Shown here piece after piece: positions 28,317-38,581 of a stretch of 64,000 nucleotides of DNA. The translations under genes and the position numbers were made by a program. Position 1 is the stretch's first letter. Each line of letters opens with the position of its first letter. This DNA comes from Fortiea contorta PCC 7126 (lineage in GTDB: Bacteria > Cyanobacteriota > Cyanobacteriia > Cyanobacteriales > Nostocaceae). Under the pieces are notes generated by a model that did no database searches, was not told where the DNA came from, and saw nothing but the letters and a program-made list of their open reading frames with translations. The stretch lies in NCBI RefSeq assembly GCF_000332295.1, contig NZ_KB235930.1:124895-188894 (forward strand). Reading direction: 5' to 3'.

Positions 28317-28760
28317 ATGAGACTCAGCGATGCCAAGCCCCAAAAAGGCTCAAAAAAACGCCGCAAGCGTGTAGGTAGAGGTATTTCCGCCGGACAAGGC
28401 GCCAGTGCTGGTCTAGGTATGCGGGGACAAAAATCTCGTTCTGGTAGCGGTACTCGTCCTGGGTTTGAAGGGGGGCAACAGCCATTGTACCGCCGTCTAC
28501 CCAAGTTGAAAGGCTTTCCGATTGTGAATCGCAAGATTTACACTACGATTAATGTAGAGAAGCTAGCCTCCCTCCCTGCCAACACAGAAGTAACTTTAGA
28601 GTCATTGAAAGCAGCAGGTATTCTCACCTCTGTCAAGGGTTCTTTGAAAATTTTGGGTAATGGTGAATTGACTGTACCCCTGACAGTCAAAGCTGCTGCT
28701 TTTACAGGACAAGCTCGCAGCAAAATAGAAGCAGCTGGAGGGAGTTGCGAAGTTATATAA
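28317..28760 (+). CDS. rplO: 50S ribosomal protein L15
   Basis: 147 residues; late 50S assembly. [40 protein letters not shown] and [20 protein letters not shown] are conserved. Followed 15 bases later by secY, as in most bacteria. Confidence 0.98.
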   Translation: MRLSDAKPQKGSKKRRKRVGRGISAGQGASAGLGMRGQKSRSGSGTRPGFEGGQQPLYRRLPKLKGFPIVNRKIYTTINVEKLASLPANTEVTLESLKAAGILTSVKGSLKILGNGELTVPLTVKAAAFTGQARSKIEAAGGSCEVI

Positions 28761-28775
28761 AGAAGGTAGCACTCT

Positions 28776-30089
28776 ATGATCAGTCGAGACAAAGCCCCCA
28801 CGGCTCAAGAAACTTTTATGCAGATGGCCCAAGCAGCAGGACTCAGAGGTCGGCTGCTCGTCACCGTCGGTATTTTAATTTTGGTTCGCTTGGGCATCTT
28901 TTTACCTGTACCAGGAATTGATAGAGCTAGGTTTGCTGAAGCTATATCGGGAAATAACTCTATATTCGGTTTACTGGATATCTTTTCCGGGCGGGGACTT
29001 TCGACTTTGGGAGTCTTTGCTTTGGGGATTTTGCCCTTTATTAATGCGTCCATTATCATCCAATTACTGACCGCGGCAATTCCATCTTTAGAAAATTTAC
29101 AGAAAAATGAAGGAGAAGCGGGACGACGGAAAATTTCCCAAATCACCCGCTATGTGACGGTGGGTTGGGCAATTATCCAAAGTACAGCTTTTTCCTATTT
29201 CTTTTTGCAGCAATTTGCTTTAAAACCAGGACTGATATTTGTAGCGGAAACAGCGATCGCTCTCACAGCCGGTTCCATGTTCGTGATGTGGGCATCAGAA
29301 TTAATCACAGAACGTGGTATTGGTAATGGTGCATCATTGCTGATTTTTGTCAATATTGTGGCTTCATTACCTAAGTCCTTGGGTGACACCATTGACTTGG
29401 TACAAGTAGGCGGTAGAGAAATAGTCGGTCGCGTGATTGTGCTGGTGTTGGTATTCCTAGCAACAATTGTGGGGATCGTGTTTGTGCAAGAAGGTATCCG
29501 CCGCATCCCCATTATTTCCGCTCGTCGCCAAGTCGGTCGCCGTGTGTTAGCTGAACAACGCAGCTACCTACCCCTGCGCCTCAATTCTGGCGGTGTCATG
29601 CCAATTATTTTTGCAGCTGCCATTTTGAGTTTGCCGTTGCTGATTGCTAATTTTACAAAAAATCCGGAATTAGCAAACATCGTTAACAATTATCTCAGTC
29701 CTGGCGGTTCTCAGCCTTGGGCTTATGCCTTGGTGTACTTAATTTCTATTGTTTTCTTTAGTTACTTCTATTCTTCGTTGATTGTCAACCCGATAGACGT
29801 AGCGCAGAACTTAAAGAAAATGGGTTCTAGTATTCCAGGGATTCGCCCAGGTAAGGCTACTAGTGAGTATATCGAGCGGGTGATCAATCGACTGACTTTC
29901 TTAGGTGCTATCTTTTTAGGCTTCGTGGCTATTATCCCCACAGCAGTTGAAAGTGCATTGGGTGTTCCCACCTTTAAAGGATTGGGTGCTACTTCTTTGC
30001 TAATTTTAGTTGGTGTGGCTATCGATACAGCCAAACAAGTCCAAACTTACGTGATTTCTCAGCGCTATGAAGGAATGGTGAAACAATAG
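28776..30089 (+). CDS. secY: Preprotein translocase subunit SecY
   Basis: 437 residues, ten transmembrane helices; the channel of the Sec translocon in plasma and thylakoid membranes. [13 protein letters not shown] in TM1 region, [19 protein letters not shown], and cytoplasmic loop [15 protein letters not shown] are typical, with [20 protein letters not shown] near TM10. AGAAGG precedes the ATG. The last base overlaps the adk start. Confidence 0.98.
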   Translation: MISRDKAPTAQETFMQMAQAAGLRGRLLVTVGILILVRLGIFLPVPGIDRARFAEAISGNNSIFGLLDIFSGRGLSTLGVFALGILPFINASIIIQLLTAAIPSLENLQKNEGEAGRRKISQITRYVTVGWAIIQSTAFSYFFLQQFALKPGLIFVAETAIALTAGSMFVMWASELITERGIGNGASLLIFVNIVASLPKSLGDTIDLVQVGGREIVGRVIVLVLVFLATIVGIVFVQEGIRRIPIISARRQVGRRVLAEQRSYLPLRLNSGGVMPIIFAAAILSLPLLIANFTKNPELANIVNNYLSPGGSQPWAYALVYLISIVFFSYFYSSLIVNPIDVAQNLKKMGSSIPGIRPGKATSEYIERVINRLTFLGAIFLGFVAIIPTAVESALGVPTFKGLGATSLLILVGVAIDTAKQVQTYVISQRYEGMVKQ

Positions 30090-30640
30090 TGACGCGATTA
30101 ATCTTCTTGGGGCCGCCAGGAGCTGGTAAAGGAACTCAAGCTCAAAGCTTAGCTCAATTCTTGGGTATTCCCCATATTTCCACAGGGGAAATATTTAGAC
30201 AAGCTATCAAAGAGCAAACTCCTTTAGGAACCATAGCTCAAGGTTATCTGGATAAAGGTGAGTTAGTCCCTGACGAGTTGACACAGAATTTGGTCAAAGA
30301 ACGCCTCTCGCAATCGGATGCTCAATCAGGTTGGATTCTAGATGGCTTTCCCCGCAATGTGTCACAAGCGGCTTTTTTGGATCAATTGTTGGTAACAATT
30401 AATCAAAACAACGAAAGGGTAGTTAATCTAGACGCCCCTGATGAAATTGTTGTGACGCGCTTACTGGGACGCGGAAGAAAAGATGATAGCGAAGATGTGA
30501 TTCGTCGTCGTCTTGAAGTTTACCGGGCGGAAACAGCACCCTTGATTGATTATTACCGCGATCGCCAAAAATTACTCACGGTCAACGGCAATCAATCCCC
30601 AGAAGAAGTTTCTACGGAATTGCAAAAAGTCATAGCTTGA
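30089..30640 (+). CDS. adk: Adenylate kinase
   Basis: 183 residues; interconverts ATP + AMP and 2 ADP. P-loop [18 protein letters not shown] site [27 protein letters not shown] and [17 protein letters not shown]. The LID is of the short form ([11 protein letters not shown]), without zinc ligands. GTG start overlapping the secY stop by one base shows coupling. Confidence 0.97.
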   Translation: MTRLIFLGPPGAGKGTQAQSLAQFLGIPHISTGEIFRQAIKEQTPLGTIAQGYLDKGELVPDELTQNLVKERLSQSDAQSGWILDGFPRNVSQAAFLDQLLVTINQNNERVVNLDAPDEIVVTRLLGRGRKDDSEDVIRRRLEVYRAETAPLIDYYRDRQKLLTVNGNQSPEEVSTELQKVIA

Positions 30641-30819
30641 GGATGAGGATGAGGGCGATGAAGATATCATCTCCCCCTACTCTTCTACATCAGCAGGATC
30701 AATTGAAAATTTCGCTAAGATATATTAATAAACTGTTGATATTTATCTTAAAATGTGTTCTCTTGCAGGTGAAGGCACTGCAACAGAATGGGAGCTTGTT
30801 GAATTGAGGAAAACACAAA

Positions 30820-31044
30820 TTGTCTAAGCAAGATTTGATTGAGATGGAAGGTACAGTTACAGAGTCTTTGCCCAATGCGATGTTTCGCGTTGACTTAGAC
30901 AATGGCTTTAATGTACTCGCCCATATTTCCGGCAAAATTCGCCGTAATTATATCAAGATTTTACCCGGCGATCGCGTCAAAGTAGAGTTAACTCCCTACG
31001 ACTTAACCAAGGGCAGAATCACCTATCGGCTACGCAAGAAGTAA
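30820..31044 (+). CDS. infA: Translation initiation factor IF-1
   Basis: 74 residues, single OB-fold: [55 protein letters not shown]. Start is TTG 30820, supported by GAGGA at 30806-30810 and by family length. Between adk and rpmJ, a conserved cyanobacterial placement. Confidence 0.97.
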
Positions 31045-31123
31045 GTATATGTAGAAAATATTACCATAAAATCACCTTAGTAGGCGATTAATATGCATTT
31101 AACTGAATATTTTTCCCATAAAT

Positions 31124-31131
31124 GCTATAAT
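31124..31131 (+). promoter_or_regulatory. Extended -10 element upstream of rpmJ
   Basis: TGCTATAAT (TG plus TATAAT at 31126-31131) lies 29 bases before the rpmJ ATG in an AT-rich gap, suggesting an internal promoter for the rpmJ-rpsM-rpsK-rpoA part. No good -35 hexamer is visible, which an extended -10 can tolerate. Confidence 0.4.
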
Positions 31132-31159
31132 CTAATATTTGGAGTCAAATAATAAAGGC

Positions 31160-31273
31160 ATGAAAGTCAGAGCCTCGGTCAAGAAAATTTGTGAAAAGTG
31201 TAACGTGATCAAACGACGTGGTCGCGTTATGGTGATCTGCGTCAACCCCAAGCACAAGCAACGCCAAGGATAA
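31160..31273 (+). CDS. rpmJ: 50S ribosomal protein L36
   Basis: 37 residues: [20 protein letters not shown] then [17 protein letters not shown]. The zinc ribbon ligands Cys11, Cys14, Cys27 and His32 are present (zinc-type L36). Too short for most gene callers. Lies between infA and rpsM, matching the usual alpha-operon order. Confidence 0.96.
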   Translation: MKVRASVKKICEKCNVIKRRGRVMVICVNPKHKQRQG

Positions 31274-31388
31274 CGCTCAGACTAGCAGAGCAAGTGCAAG
31301 GCAAGACCAACACACCACCAAAAAAACAAGATGCGTTTAGCCGCATTTTTTCCACAGCAATTGGCAAAACAAGAGGGAGAGATTCATT

Positions 31389-31769
31389 GTGGCACGGATT
31401 GCCGGAGTAGACCTTCCACGCGATAAACGTGTTGAGATTGGTCTAACATACATCTACGGAATTGGGTTATCTAGATCGCAAGAAATTTTAGCGGCTACGG
31501 GAGTCAACCCTGACACTCGCGTCAAAGATTTAAGCGACGCTGATGTTGCTGCTCTGCGAGGAGAAATAGAAAGCAACTATCAAGTCGAAGGCGACTTGCG
31601 GCGCTGGGAAGCGATGAACATCAAACGCCTCATCGACATTGGTACTTACAGAGGTCGGCGTCATCGCATGAGCTTACCAGTCAGAGGACAAAGAACCCGC
31701 ACCAATGCCAGAACCAGACGAGGTAGAAGGCAGACAGTGGCTGGCAAGAAGAAAGCACCGGGCAAATAA
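31389..31769 (+). CDS. rpsM: 30S ribosomal protein S13
   Basis: 126 residues; head protein contacting P-site tRNA. GTG start 31389 ([20 protein letters not shown]) with GAGGGAGA upstream; [20 protein letters not shown] and the basic tail [20 protein letters not shown] are diagnostic. Confidence 0.98.
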   Translation: MARIAGVDLPRDKRVEIGLTYIYGIGLSRSQEILAATGVNPDTRVKDLSDADVAALRGEIESNYQVEGDLRRWEAMNIKRLIDIGTYRGRRHRMSLPVRGQRTRTNARTRRGRRQTVAGKKKAPGK

Positions 31770-31826
31770 AATCCTCATGCTTGCTGTTAATCAGAGCAAG
31801 TTTTACCTTAACTTAACTACACAAAT

Positions 31827-32222
31827 ATGGCGCGACAACCAACAAAAAAATCCGGGAGCAAAAAGCAGAAACGGAACGTACCTAATGGGATAGCCTATAT
31901 CCAATCTACTTTCAACAATAGCATTGTTACCATTAGCGATCAAAACGGCGATGTCATCTCTTGGGCAAGCGCGGGTTCCAGCGGTTTTAAGGGAGCAAAA
32001 AAAGGAACTCCCTTTGCAGCCCAGACAGCTGCAGAAAGCGCTGCTCGTCGAGCTATTGATCAAGGAATGCGCCAAATAGAGGTGATGGTCAGTGGCCCGG
32101 GAGCAGGTAGAGAAACAGCTATCCGTGCCCTCCAAGGAGCAGGATTAGAAATCACTCTCATTCGGGATATTACCCCGATTCCTCACAATGGTTGCCGTCC
32201 TCCCAAGCGCCGCCGAGTTTAG
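31827..32222 (+). CDS. rpsK: 30S ribosomal protein S11
   Basis: 131 residues; platform protein near the Shine-Dalgarno helix. [40 protein letters not shown] and the C-terminal [18 protein letters not shown] are conserved. rpsD (S4), next in E. coli, is absent and must be elsewhere. Confidence 0.98.
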   Translation: MARQPTKKSGSKKQKRNVPNGIAYIQSTFNNSIVTISDQNGDVISWASAGSSGFKGAKKGTPFAAQTAAESAARRAIDQGMRQIEVMVSGPGAGRETAIRALQGAGLEITLIRDITPIPHNGCRPPKRRRV

Positions 32223-32515
32223 AGATAAACAGCGAGACAGTCGGGTCAAAAAATGAGAGCAGAAGCAAGTCACCTGTGATGACTTCCAGAAAGCCGCTTG
32301 TGACACATAAACTAACAAGTCCCCCCAGAAGGACATCTGCTCAACTTCCCAAAATCCTTAACATGATGAGCACCCGTGAGATGAATGCCGTCAAACTCTA
32401 GCAACGTCTCATGTTGGCAGTTTGACACAACCCCAAGCAGATCAAGGTAGAAAGTAGATTCGGGAGGCAATTGACTTGCCTTTCAGCAGCACCTCAAAAC
32501 AAGGGAGGCCGCTCC

Positions 32516-33463
32516 GTGGCGCAATTTCAAATTGAATGTGTAGAGTCTAATACAGAAGAAAGTCGGAGCCATTACAGTAAATTTGTCCTCGAGCCTCTAG
32601 AACGCGGACAAGGAACGACAGTTGGTAACGCCTTGAGGCGAGTTTTGCTGTCCAATCTAGAGGGAACAGCAGTTACAGCAGTCAGGATTGCAGGCGTTTC
32701 CCACGAGTTTGCTACAGTTCCTGGTGTGCGGGAAGACGTGCTAGAAATCCTCATGAAAATGAAGGAAGTCATCCTCAAAAGCTATTCCTCACAACCCCAG
32801 ATTGGTAGATTACTGGTTAACGGCCCATCAACAGTGACTGCGGCTCATTTTGATTTACCCAGTGAAGTAGAAGTGATCGACCCGACCCAGTATGTAGCCA
32901 CCCTAGCTGAGGGCGGTAAGCTGGAAATGGAATTTCGGATCGAGAAAGGTAAAGGTTATCGCACTGTAGAGCGGGGAAGAGAAGAAGCCACATCTTTGGA
33001 CTTTCTGCAAATCGACTCCGTGTTTATGCCAGTGCGTAAAGTTAACTACAGCGTTGAAGAAGCCCGTGGCGATGGCTCCATCACCAAAGACCGACTGCTG
33101 TTAGAAGTTTGGACAAATGGTAGCCTCTCTCCCCAAGAAGCGCTATCCTCTGCTGCGGGGATTTTAGTAGAGCTATTCAACCCGTTGAAGGATATCTCTC
33201 TAGAACCAACCGATATCGGTTCGGATATTCCCGACGACCCCACAGCCCAAATTCCGATCGAAGAATTGCAGCTTTCTGTACGGGCTTATAACTGTCTCAA
33301 GCGGGCACAAGTTAACTCTGTAGCCGACTTGCTGGATTATACCCAAGAAGACCTGTTAGAAATTAAAAACTTCGGTCAAAAGTCAGCAGAAGAAGTAGTA
33401 GAAGCTTTACAGCGCCGCTTAGGCATTACTTTACCTCCAGAAAGAGGCTCGAAACACGCCTAA
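32516..33463 (+). CDS. rpoA: RNA polymerase subunit alpha
   Basis: 315 residues. N-terminal dimerisation domain with RGQGTTVGNALRRVLLSNLE; C-terminal domain (about 245-305) with SVRAYNCLKRAQVNSVADLL and EIKNFGQKSAEEVVEALQRR, which binds UP elements and activators. Start is GTG 32516 (VAQFQIECVESNTEES) with GGGAGG at 32503-32508; the frame is open further upstream without similarity. The 293-base gap after rpsK contains no gene. Confidence 0.98.
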   Translation: MAQFQIECVESNTEESRSHYSKFVLEPLERGQGTTVGNALRRVLLSNLEGTAVTAVRIAGVSHEFATVPGVREDVLEILMKMKEVILKSYSSQPQIGRLLVNGPSTVTAAHFDLPSEVEVIDPTQYVATLAEGGKLEMEFRIEKGKGYRTVERGREEATSLDFLQIDSVFMPVRKVNYSVEEARGDGSITKDRLLLEVWTNGSLSPQEALSSAAGILVELFNPLKDISLEPTDIGSDIPDDPTAQIPIEELQLSVRAYNCLKRAQVNSVADLLDYTQEDLLEIKNFGQKSAEEVVEALQRRLGITLPPERGSKHA

Positions 33464-33496
33464 TTGAAAACCGTTAATTATTCATAGTGCATTATT

Positions 33497-33847
33497 ATGC
33501 GTCACCGTTGTCGGGTCAAAAAACTCAGTAAACCAGCAGACCAGCGTCGGGCGCTGCTACGCGCTCTCACCACCGAGCTAGTTCGTCATGGCAGAATTAC
33601 CACAACTTTAGTTCGGGCTAAAGTTGTGCGGAGTGAAGTAGACAAAATGATCACTCTGGCTAAAGATGGCTCTCTAGCATCACGCCGTGCAGCTCTTGGT
33701 TATATCTACGATAAATCATTAGTTCACGCTTTGTTTGAGCAAGCGCCCACTCGGTATGCTAATCGCCAAGGTGGTTACACCCGCATTCTGCACACCGTCC
33801 CGCGCCGGGGTGACAATGCGGAAATGGCTATTTTGGAATTAGTTTAA
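33497..33847 (+). CDS. rplQ: 50S ribosomal protein L17
   Basis: 116 residues. [40 protein letters not shown] and [20 protein letters not shown] match the family; follows rpoA as in nearly all bacteria. Confidence 0.98.
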   Translation: MRHRCRVKKLSKPADQRRALLRALTTELVRHGRITTTLVRAKVVRSEVDKMITLAKDGSLASRRAALGYIYDKSLVHALFEQAPTRYANRQGGYTRILHTVPRRGDNAEMAILELV

Positions 33848-33918
33848 GTCAAGGGTCAAATGTCAAGAGTCAAAAGTGAAATATTTCTATGATCAAGTTG
33901 AAGACTTATTTACATGAA

Positions 33919-33943
33919 TGACAAATGACAAATGACAAATGAC
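33919..33943. repeat. TGACAAA x3 tandem repeat
   Basis: Three perfect TGACAAA heptamers plus TGAC immediately before truA. The first candidate ATG of truA (33939) is made by the repeat itself. Confidence 0.85.
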
Positions 33944-33947
33944 ATGT

Positions 33948-34799
33948 ATGTTAGAAAGCCACCAGCCACAAACTCACAGAGTAGCCCTGGTAATCCAATA
34001 CCTGGGCACTCACTTTCATGGTTGGCAACGGCAAAAACATCAGCGTAGTGTCCAAGAAGAGATAGAAACAGCGATCGCGCGAATTCTTGGGTATCATGTG
34101 ACACTACACGGCGCAGGACGAACCGATGCAGGTGTTCACGCCGCCGCTCAAGTAGCCCATTTTGAAGCCACAGGTTTGATCCCGGCGCACAAATGGGCAA
34201 CTATTCTCAATAGCTATCTGCCCCAAGATATATTAATAAGAGCTTCAGCAAGTGTAGAGAGCCACTGGCACGCCCGCTTTAGCGCCGCTTACCGACGGTA
34301 TCGCTACACGTTGTTCACTGAAGACAGACCGAACTTGTTCGCTTCTCCCTTCAGTTGGCACTATTATTATGCACCCCTGGATGAATGCTTAATGCAAACA
34401 GCCCTGAAGCCCTTGCTGGGAAAGCATGATCTCGCCGCTTTTCATCGCGCCGGGTCAAAGCGATCGCATTCTTGGGTAGAAGTGCAAGCAGCAGAGTGTA
34501 TTCGCAGCGGGCCATTTATCCATATTGAAATTCAAGCAGATGGATTTTTGTATGGTATGGTGCGGCTCTTGATCGGGATGTTGGTACAAGTAGGTTCCGG
34601 GCATCGTCCCTTGACAAACTTTACCCAACTCTGGCAAGAACAGCGCCGGGAAGAAGTCAAATACGCCGCACCGCCCCAAGGCTTATGCTTATTGCGAGTC
34701 GGCTATTCAGATTTCCCCTTTCCCAAAGAGATTTGGTACGAGACCTTACCAAAATTAATTATTAGTCAAGAGTCACGAGTGACAACAAATGACCCTTGA
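33948..34799 (+). CDS. truA: tRNA pseudouridine(38-40) synthase TruA
   Basis: 283 residues from ATG 33948 (MLESHQPQTHRVALVIQYLG). Converts U38-U40 of the tRNA anticodon stem to pseudouridine. Catalytic Asp60 in LHGAGRTDAGVHAAAQVAHF; also HFHGWQRQK, ARFSAAYRRYRYTLF and GFLYGMVRLLIGMLVQVGSG. An in-frame ATG at 33939 lies within the heptamer repeat and is less likely. Inserted between rplQ and rplM, a typical cyanobacterial order. Confidence 0.95.
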   Translation: MLESHQPQTHRVALVIQYLGTHFHGWQRQKHQRSVQEEIETAIARILGYHVTLHGAGRTDAGVHAAAQVAHFEATGLIPAHKWATILNSYLPQDILIRASASVESHWHARFSAAYRRYRYTLFTEDRPNLFASPFSWHYYYAPLDECLMQTALKPLLGKHDLAAFHRAGSKRSHSWVEVQAAECIRSGPFIHIEIQADGFLYGMVRLLIGMLVQVGSGHRPLTNFTQLWQEQRREEVKYAAPPQGLCLLRVGYSDFPFPKEIWYETLPKLIISQESRVTTNDP

Positions 34800-34828
34800 C
34801 AAACGACAAATGATAAAGGACAAACCAC

Positions 34829-35284
34829 ATGAGTAAAACCTACCTTCCTCCTCAAGCAGCCCTTGAGCATGAGTGGTACGTCGTAGACGCCACCGACAAA
34901 CGCCTCGGTCGCCTCGCCAGCGAAATCGCCCAGGTTTTGCGAGGTAAAAACAAACCCGAATACACTCCCCACATGGACACAGGCGATTTTGTAGTTGTGA
35001 TCAACGCCGAAAAAGTCGCAGTTACAGGTAAGAAACGAACACAAAAGCTTTACCGTCGCCATTCCGGCCGTCCTGGGGGAATGAAAACAGAAACCTTTGC
35101 AAAACTACAACAACGTTTACCAGAACGAATTTTAGAACATGCTGTTAAAGGTATGCTGCCCAAAAATAGCTTGGGTAAACACTTATTCACTAAGTTGAAA
35201 GTATACGCAGGGCCTACTCATCCCCACGCAGCACAAAAACCCAAAGAACTGAAAATTAATACAATTCCAGGAGCAGAAAATTAA
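34829..35284 (+). CDS. rplM: 50S ribosomal protein L13
   Basis: 151 residues; early 50S assembly. [59 protein letters not shown] and [19 protein letters not shown] are conserved. Stop overlaps the rpsI ATG by one base. Confidence 0.98.
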   Translation: MSKTYLPPQAALEHEWYVVDATDKRLGRLASEIAQVLRGKNKPEYTPHMDTGDFVVVINAEKVAVTGKKRTQKLYRRHSGRPGGMKTETFAKLQQRLPERILEHAVKGMLPKNSLGKHLFTKLKVYAGPTHPHAAQKPKELKINTIPGAEN

Positions 35285-35700
35285 TGGTAGTGGCAGAAGC
35301 TAACAGCGGTCGCGCTGTATACTGGGGCACAGGCCGTCGTAAGTCGGCAGTCGCACGGGTACGCCTAGTCCCCGGCGAAGGTAAGCTGACTGTAAATGGC
35401 AAGGACGGAGTATTATACTTCCAATTCAACGCTAACTATTTGGGAGTGATCAAGGCTCCTCTAGAAACCTTGGGATTGGAAAACGAATACGATATTTTAG
35501 TCAAGGCTGAAGGTGGTGGCTTGACCGGACAGGCTGACTCCATTCGCCTAGGAGTCGCTCGCGCTTTGTGTCAACTAGATCCAGATAACCGCTCGCCTTT
35601 AAAAACTGAAGGCTATCTGACCCGTGATCCCAGAGCCAAAGAGCGGAAAAAATACGGTTTACACAAAGCCCGCAAAGCACCTCAGTACTCCAAACGATAG
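35284..35700 (+). CDS. rpsI: 30S ribosomal protein S9
   Basis: 138 residues; its C-terminal SKR tail touches P-site tRNA (here YSKR at the end). [40 protein letters not shown] and [20 protein letters not shown] are present. Coupled to rplM (TAATG overlap). Confidence 0.98.
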   Translation: MVVAEANSGRAVYWGTGRRKSAVARVRLVPGEGKLTVNGKDGVLYFQFNANYLGVIKAPLETLGLENEYDILVKAEGGGLTGQADSIRLGVARALCQLDPDNRSPLKTEGYLTRDPRAKERKKYGLHKARKAPQYSKR

Positions 35701-35793
35701 GTATTGGGCACGGTTAAGAATCGATATTCTAGCCCCTAGTCCCGATTGCCGCCTAAAAGTTATAATTTCTATAGATTTACCACAAACGGAACA

Positions 35794-36033
35794 ATGGCTA
35801 AAGCTGATATTCATCCCAAGTGGTATCCAGACGCTAAAGTTTACTGCAACGGTCAAGTTGTGATGACTGTTGGCTCTACTAAGCCAGAATTGCACGTAGA
35901 CGTTTGGTCTGGGAACCACCCCTTTTACACCGGTACTCAGAAGATTATTGACACCGAAGGTCGCGTTGAGCGCTTCCTCCGCAAATACGGTATGTCTAGC
36001 ACTCAAGCCTCTAACGACAAACAGAAAAAGTAG
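35794..36033 (+). CDS. rpmE: 50S ribosomal protein L31
   Basis: 79 residues beginning MAKADIHPKWYPDAKVYCNG; VDVWSGNHPFYTGTQKIIDT and ERFLRKYGM follow. Only one Cys (Cys18) is seen, so the four-Cys zinc site of the C+ form is not complete. The frame extends upstream to 35746 but without similarity. Confidence 0.95.
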   Translation: MAKADIHPKWYPDAKVYCNGQVVMTVGSTKPELHVDVWSGNHPFYTGTQKIIDTEGRVERFLRKYGMSSTQASNDKQKK

Positions 36034-36130
36034 CGAATTGGCTCTGCTGTTAACGACGACCCTGCGCTCGCTGGGTCGATTGTCATTTAATGAGTGAGCC
36101 AATTTGTGATTTTTAAGGAGCGTCGTTGTC

Positions 36131-37231
36131 ATGGCTGAAACATACCTGTTAGAAAAACTCAAATCTGTTGAACAAACTTTTACTGAATTAACACGTCGCC
36201 TTGCTGACCCTGATACTGCGAAAAATCCTGACGAGTATCAAAAAATTGCCAAGTCTCGTTCTTCTTTGGAAGAGGTAGTGAATACTTACGAAACTTGGAA
36301 AACTGCTCAGGAAGAATTAGTAGGGGCGCGTCAGGTGCTCAAAGAAGCAAATAGCGATCCGGAGTTACAAGAAATCGCCGCCCTGGAAGTGGCAGAATTA
36401 GAGCAAAAGCTAGAATTTTTAGAAAATCGTTTAAAGGTCTTGCTGTTACCCCGCGATCCTAATGATGATAAAAACATCATGTTAGAAATTCGCGCCGGTA
36501 CTGGGGGAGATGAAGCGAGTATTTGGGCTGGGGATTTGCTGCGAATGTACTCCCGCTATGCCGATGTTCAGGGGTGGAGAGTCAAGCTAGTGAGCGAGTC
36601 ACTAGGTGAAATGGGTGGATTTAAAGAAGTTATTCTGGAAATTCAGGGTGAGAGCGTTTACAGTAAGCTGAAGTTTGAAGCTGGAGTGCATCGAGTGCAG
36701 CGTGTACCAGCAACAGAAGCTGGGGGAAGGGTTCACACCTCCACAGCCACTGTGGCAATTATGCCAGAGGTGAATGATGTGGAAATCCATATCGACCCCA
36801 AGGATATTGAAATGAGTACGGCTCGTTCTGGTGGTGCTGGTGGACAAAACGTCAACAAGGTGGAAACAGCCGCTGACTTGTATCACAAACCAACTGGTAT
36901 CCGGATTTTCTGCACAGAAGAACGCAGCCAGTTGCAGAACAAAGAGCGGGCGATGCAAATCTTGCGGGCGAAGTTGTATGAAATGAAGTTACGCGAACAA
37001 CAAGAGGCTGTAACTTCCATGCGGCGATCGCAAGTAGGTACGGGATCGCGATCTGAAAAAATCCGCACTTACAATTATAAAGATAATCGCGCCACCGACC
37101 ACCGCCTAGGACAGAACTATGCTCTTAACCCCGTCCTAGAAGGCGATTTGGAAACACTCATCCAATCTTGTATATCTCAAGACCAGCAGGAGCGTTTAGC
37201 AGAGTTAGCTGCTGCTGGCGCCACCAACTAA
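36131..37231 (+). CDS. prfA: Peptide chain release factor 1
   Basis: 366 residues. Recognises UAA/UAG and triggers peptidyl-tRNA hydrolysis. Codon-recognition PAT at residues 193-195 ([19 protein letters not shown]) and the catalytic GGQ at 237-239 ([17 protein letters not shown]) are intact; C-terminal [26 protein letters not shown] at 36115-36120 precedes the ATG. Last gene of the plus-strand translation cluster. Confidence 0.98.
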   Translation: MAETYLLEKLKSVEQTFTELTRRLADPDTAKNPDEYQKIAKSRSSLEEVVNTYETWKTAQEELVGARQVLKEANSDPELQEIAALEVAELEQKLEFLENRLKVLLLPRDPNDDKNIMLEIRAGTGGDEASIWAGDLLRMYSRYADVQGWRVKLVSESLGEMGGFKEVILEIQGESVYSKLKFEAGVHRVQRVPATEAGGRVHTSTATVAIMPEVNDVEIHIDPKDIEMSTARSGGAGGQNVNKVETAADLYHKPTGIRIFCTEERSQLQNKERAMQILRAKLYEMKLREQQEAVTSMRRSQVGTGSRSEKIRTYNYKDNRATDHRLGQNYALNPVLEGDLETLIQSCISQDQQERLAELAAAGATN

Positions 37232-37240
37232 TATTGGTCT

Positions 37241-37687
37241 TTAAATAACAGAGAGAACCGCCTGTGATAATGTACTATTTAGTACACATAAGCGGTTTTC
37301 TAATGCTTGTTGAAGCGCTGTTTCTACGTCATTGGGATAGTAGTAACACGCAAATTCATATTGCACAAAGTGATTTAACTTGATTAATTCCTTTGAAGTT
37401 TGGCAACTCTCAACTAACTTTGCAACTTCGCTGTGCCAACGTGCAAAAATGCGGTAACTGAAAAAGCTGCTGCACACGTTGCCTTGACAATCCCAGAAGG
37501 AAATACAAACCTGATGCTTAAGGCTGGTAATTTTTTTAATTTGCTTGACTTTGTAGCCTTGGGCTTGGAGTGCTTCTTTAGCTTCTGTTTCCAAAATGTG
37601 CCACTGTTCTGGTTTAATTTTATTAATAGCTATAAGATTTTTACCTTGGCGGCGATACTGTATACCTTTGCGTAGCTTGCGAAACAT
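37241..37687 (-). CDS. Unknown protein, 148 residues
   Basis: Begins MFRKLRKGIQYRRQGKNLIA, strongly basic N-terminus, followed by an alpha/beta-looking domain (WHILETEAKEALQAQGYKVK, VCISFWDCQGNVCSSFFSYR) and FVQYEFACYYYPNDVETALQ. Four Cys in the middle could be structural. I do not recognise the family. Its 3' end converges on prfA with 9 bases between stops, and the gene upstream (XRE regulator) is divergent. Confidence 0.65.
   Translation of the reverse strand: MFRKLRKGIQYRRQGKNLIAINKIKPEQWHILETEAKEALQAQGYKVKQIKKITSLKHQVCISFWDCQGNVCSSFFSYRIFARWHSEVAKLVESCQTSKELIKLNHFVQYEFACYYYPNDVETALQQALENRLCVLNSTLSQAVLSVI
37256..37299 (+). terminator. Hairpin after prfA, overlapping the convergent gene
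   Basis: AACCGC (37256-37261) pairs with GCGGTT (37292-37297), enclosing a near-palindrome TGTACTA-TT-TAGTACA (37271-37286), and is followed by TTTTC. It sits 25 bases after prfA but inside the last codons of the minus-strand gene 37241-37687, so it may end prfA transcription. Confidence 0.45.
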
Positions 37688-37927
37688 TTTGCACCATCGA
37701 TATTATTTATTCGCAGCAATGCCCAGCCACTATTGAAGCAGCCGTAGCAAACTAAGTTATCTGAGATAGGAATGATTAAATCATTCCACTCCAGAATTGA
37801 ATACCATAGTTGCTGATTGCCAACAGAAGATATAGTTTATAGTCAAAATACAAGGTTGTCAATATGCAAAGTAAACTTGTAGTATTGCAACTAGATGTGT
37901 AAACGCAGTTGACTAGCTACACAAGCA

Positions 37928-38290
37928 GTGAACATTGAAAGCAGACAAAAACTGATTGAAATCATTAAACTAGCTCGCGGTTCCATGAGCCAGCGAGCAT
38001 TCGGTAGGCTTTTAGGAGTTTCTGCAACTGCTGTTCAGATGTGGGAAAAAGGCGTCAAGGTGCCAGATACGGAAAATTTGGCTCAAATCGCGTCCAAAGC
38101 AGGCTACACAATGGAAGAATTATTGAGCTGCTTGGATGGTAAGCCAATTCCAGAAACTTCAGATTTGACTTTGATTCTACGACAAATCCAGCACATGCCT
38201 CTGAGTCAAGTAGCTCAAATAGTCCAAGCGGCGGCTGATAGGTTGGCTGCGGTTGCAGAAGCGTCTGGAGATGAGGCTAAGGCTAGTTAA
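37928..38290 (+). CDS. XRE-family helix-turn-helix regulator
   Basis: 120 residues from GTG 37928. HTH about residues 5-65: LIEIIKLARGSMSQRAFGRL, LGVSATAVQMWEKGVKVPDT and LAQIASKAGYTMEELLSCLD are a Cro/CI-type domain. The C-terminal half (MPLSQVAQIVQAAADRLAAV) is an amphipathic helix likely for dimerisation. Plausibly controls neighbouring accessory genes; targets unknown. Confidence 0.8.
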   Translation: MNIESRQKLIEIIKLARGSMSQRAFGRLLGVSATAVQMWEKGVKVPDTENLAQIASKAGYTMEELLSCLDGKPIPETSDLTLILRQIQHMPLSQVAQIVQAAADRLAAVAEASGDEAKAS

Positions 38291-38395
38291 ATAAAGCTTC
38301 CTTGGAGAGTTTATCGGCGAAATTTCACTTGATTAATATTTACTAATCAAAAGTGGCAAGATTGGGGAATTAAAATCATAATTGCTTGAGCTTTG

Positions 38396-38521
38396 CTATT
38401 TTTTTTTGTGTTTATCTAAAGCCTCTTGAATTGCTCGCCTACACAATTCGGGAGGGTCTTGTTGCTGCTGTATTTCTTCCTGATTACAAAAGCCAACTAA
38501 GTTTGATACTAGTAAGACCAC
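38396..38521 (-). CDS. Possible small antisense ORF or gene remnant (41 residues)
   Basis: From GTG 38521 to TAG 38396 it reads VVLLVSNLVGFCNQEEIQQQ then QDPPELCRRAIQEALDKHKK K. The frame stays open upstream (LKNLRLHHFKTISHHPP) into the start of the plus-strand gene at 38582 but has no ATG. Amphipathic helix-like composition and charged tail look protein-like; may be the end of a decayed gene. Confidence 0.25.
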   Translation of the reverse strand: MVLLVSNLVGFCNQEEIQQQQDPPELCRRAIQEALDKHKKK

Positions 38522-38581
38522 TGGCGGGTGATGAGATATGGTTTTAAAATGGTGAAGTCTTAAATTTTTCAGGGTGTCATT

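Noticed and set aside
31701-31893. Alternate ORF spanning rpsM-rpsK
   Set aside because: Overlaps two well-supported ribosomal protein genes in another frame.
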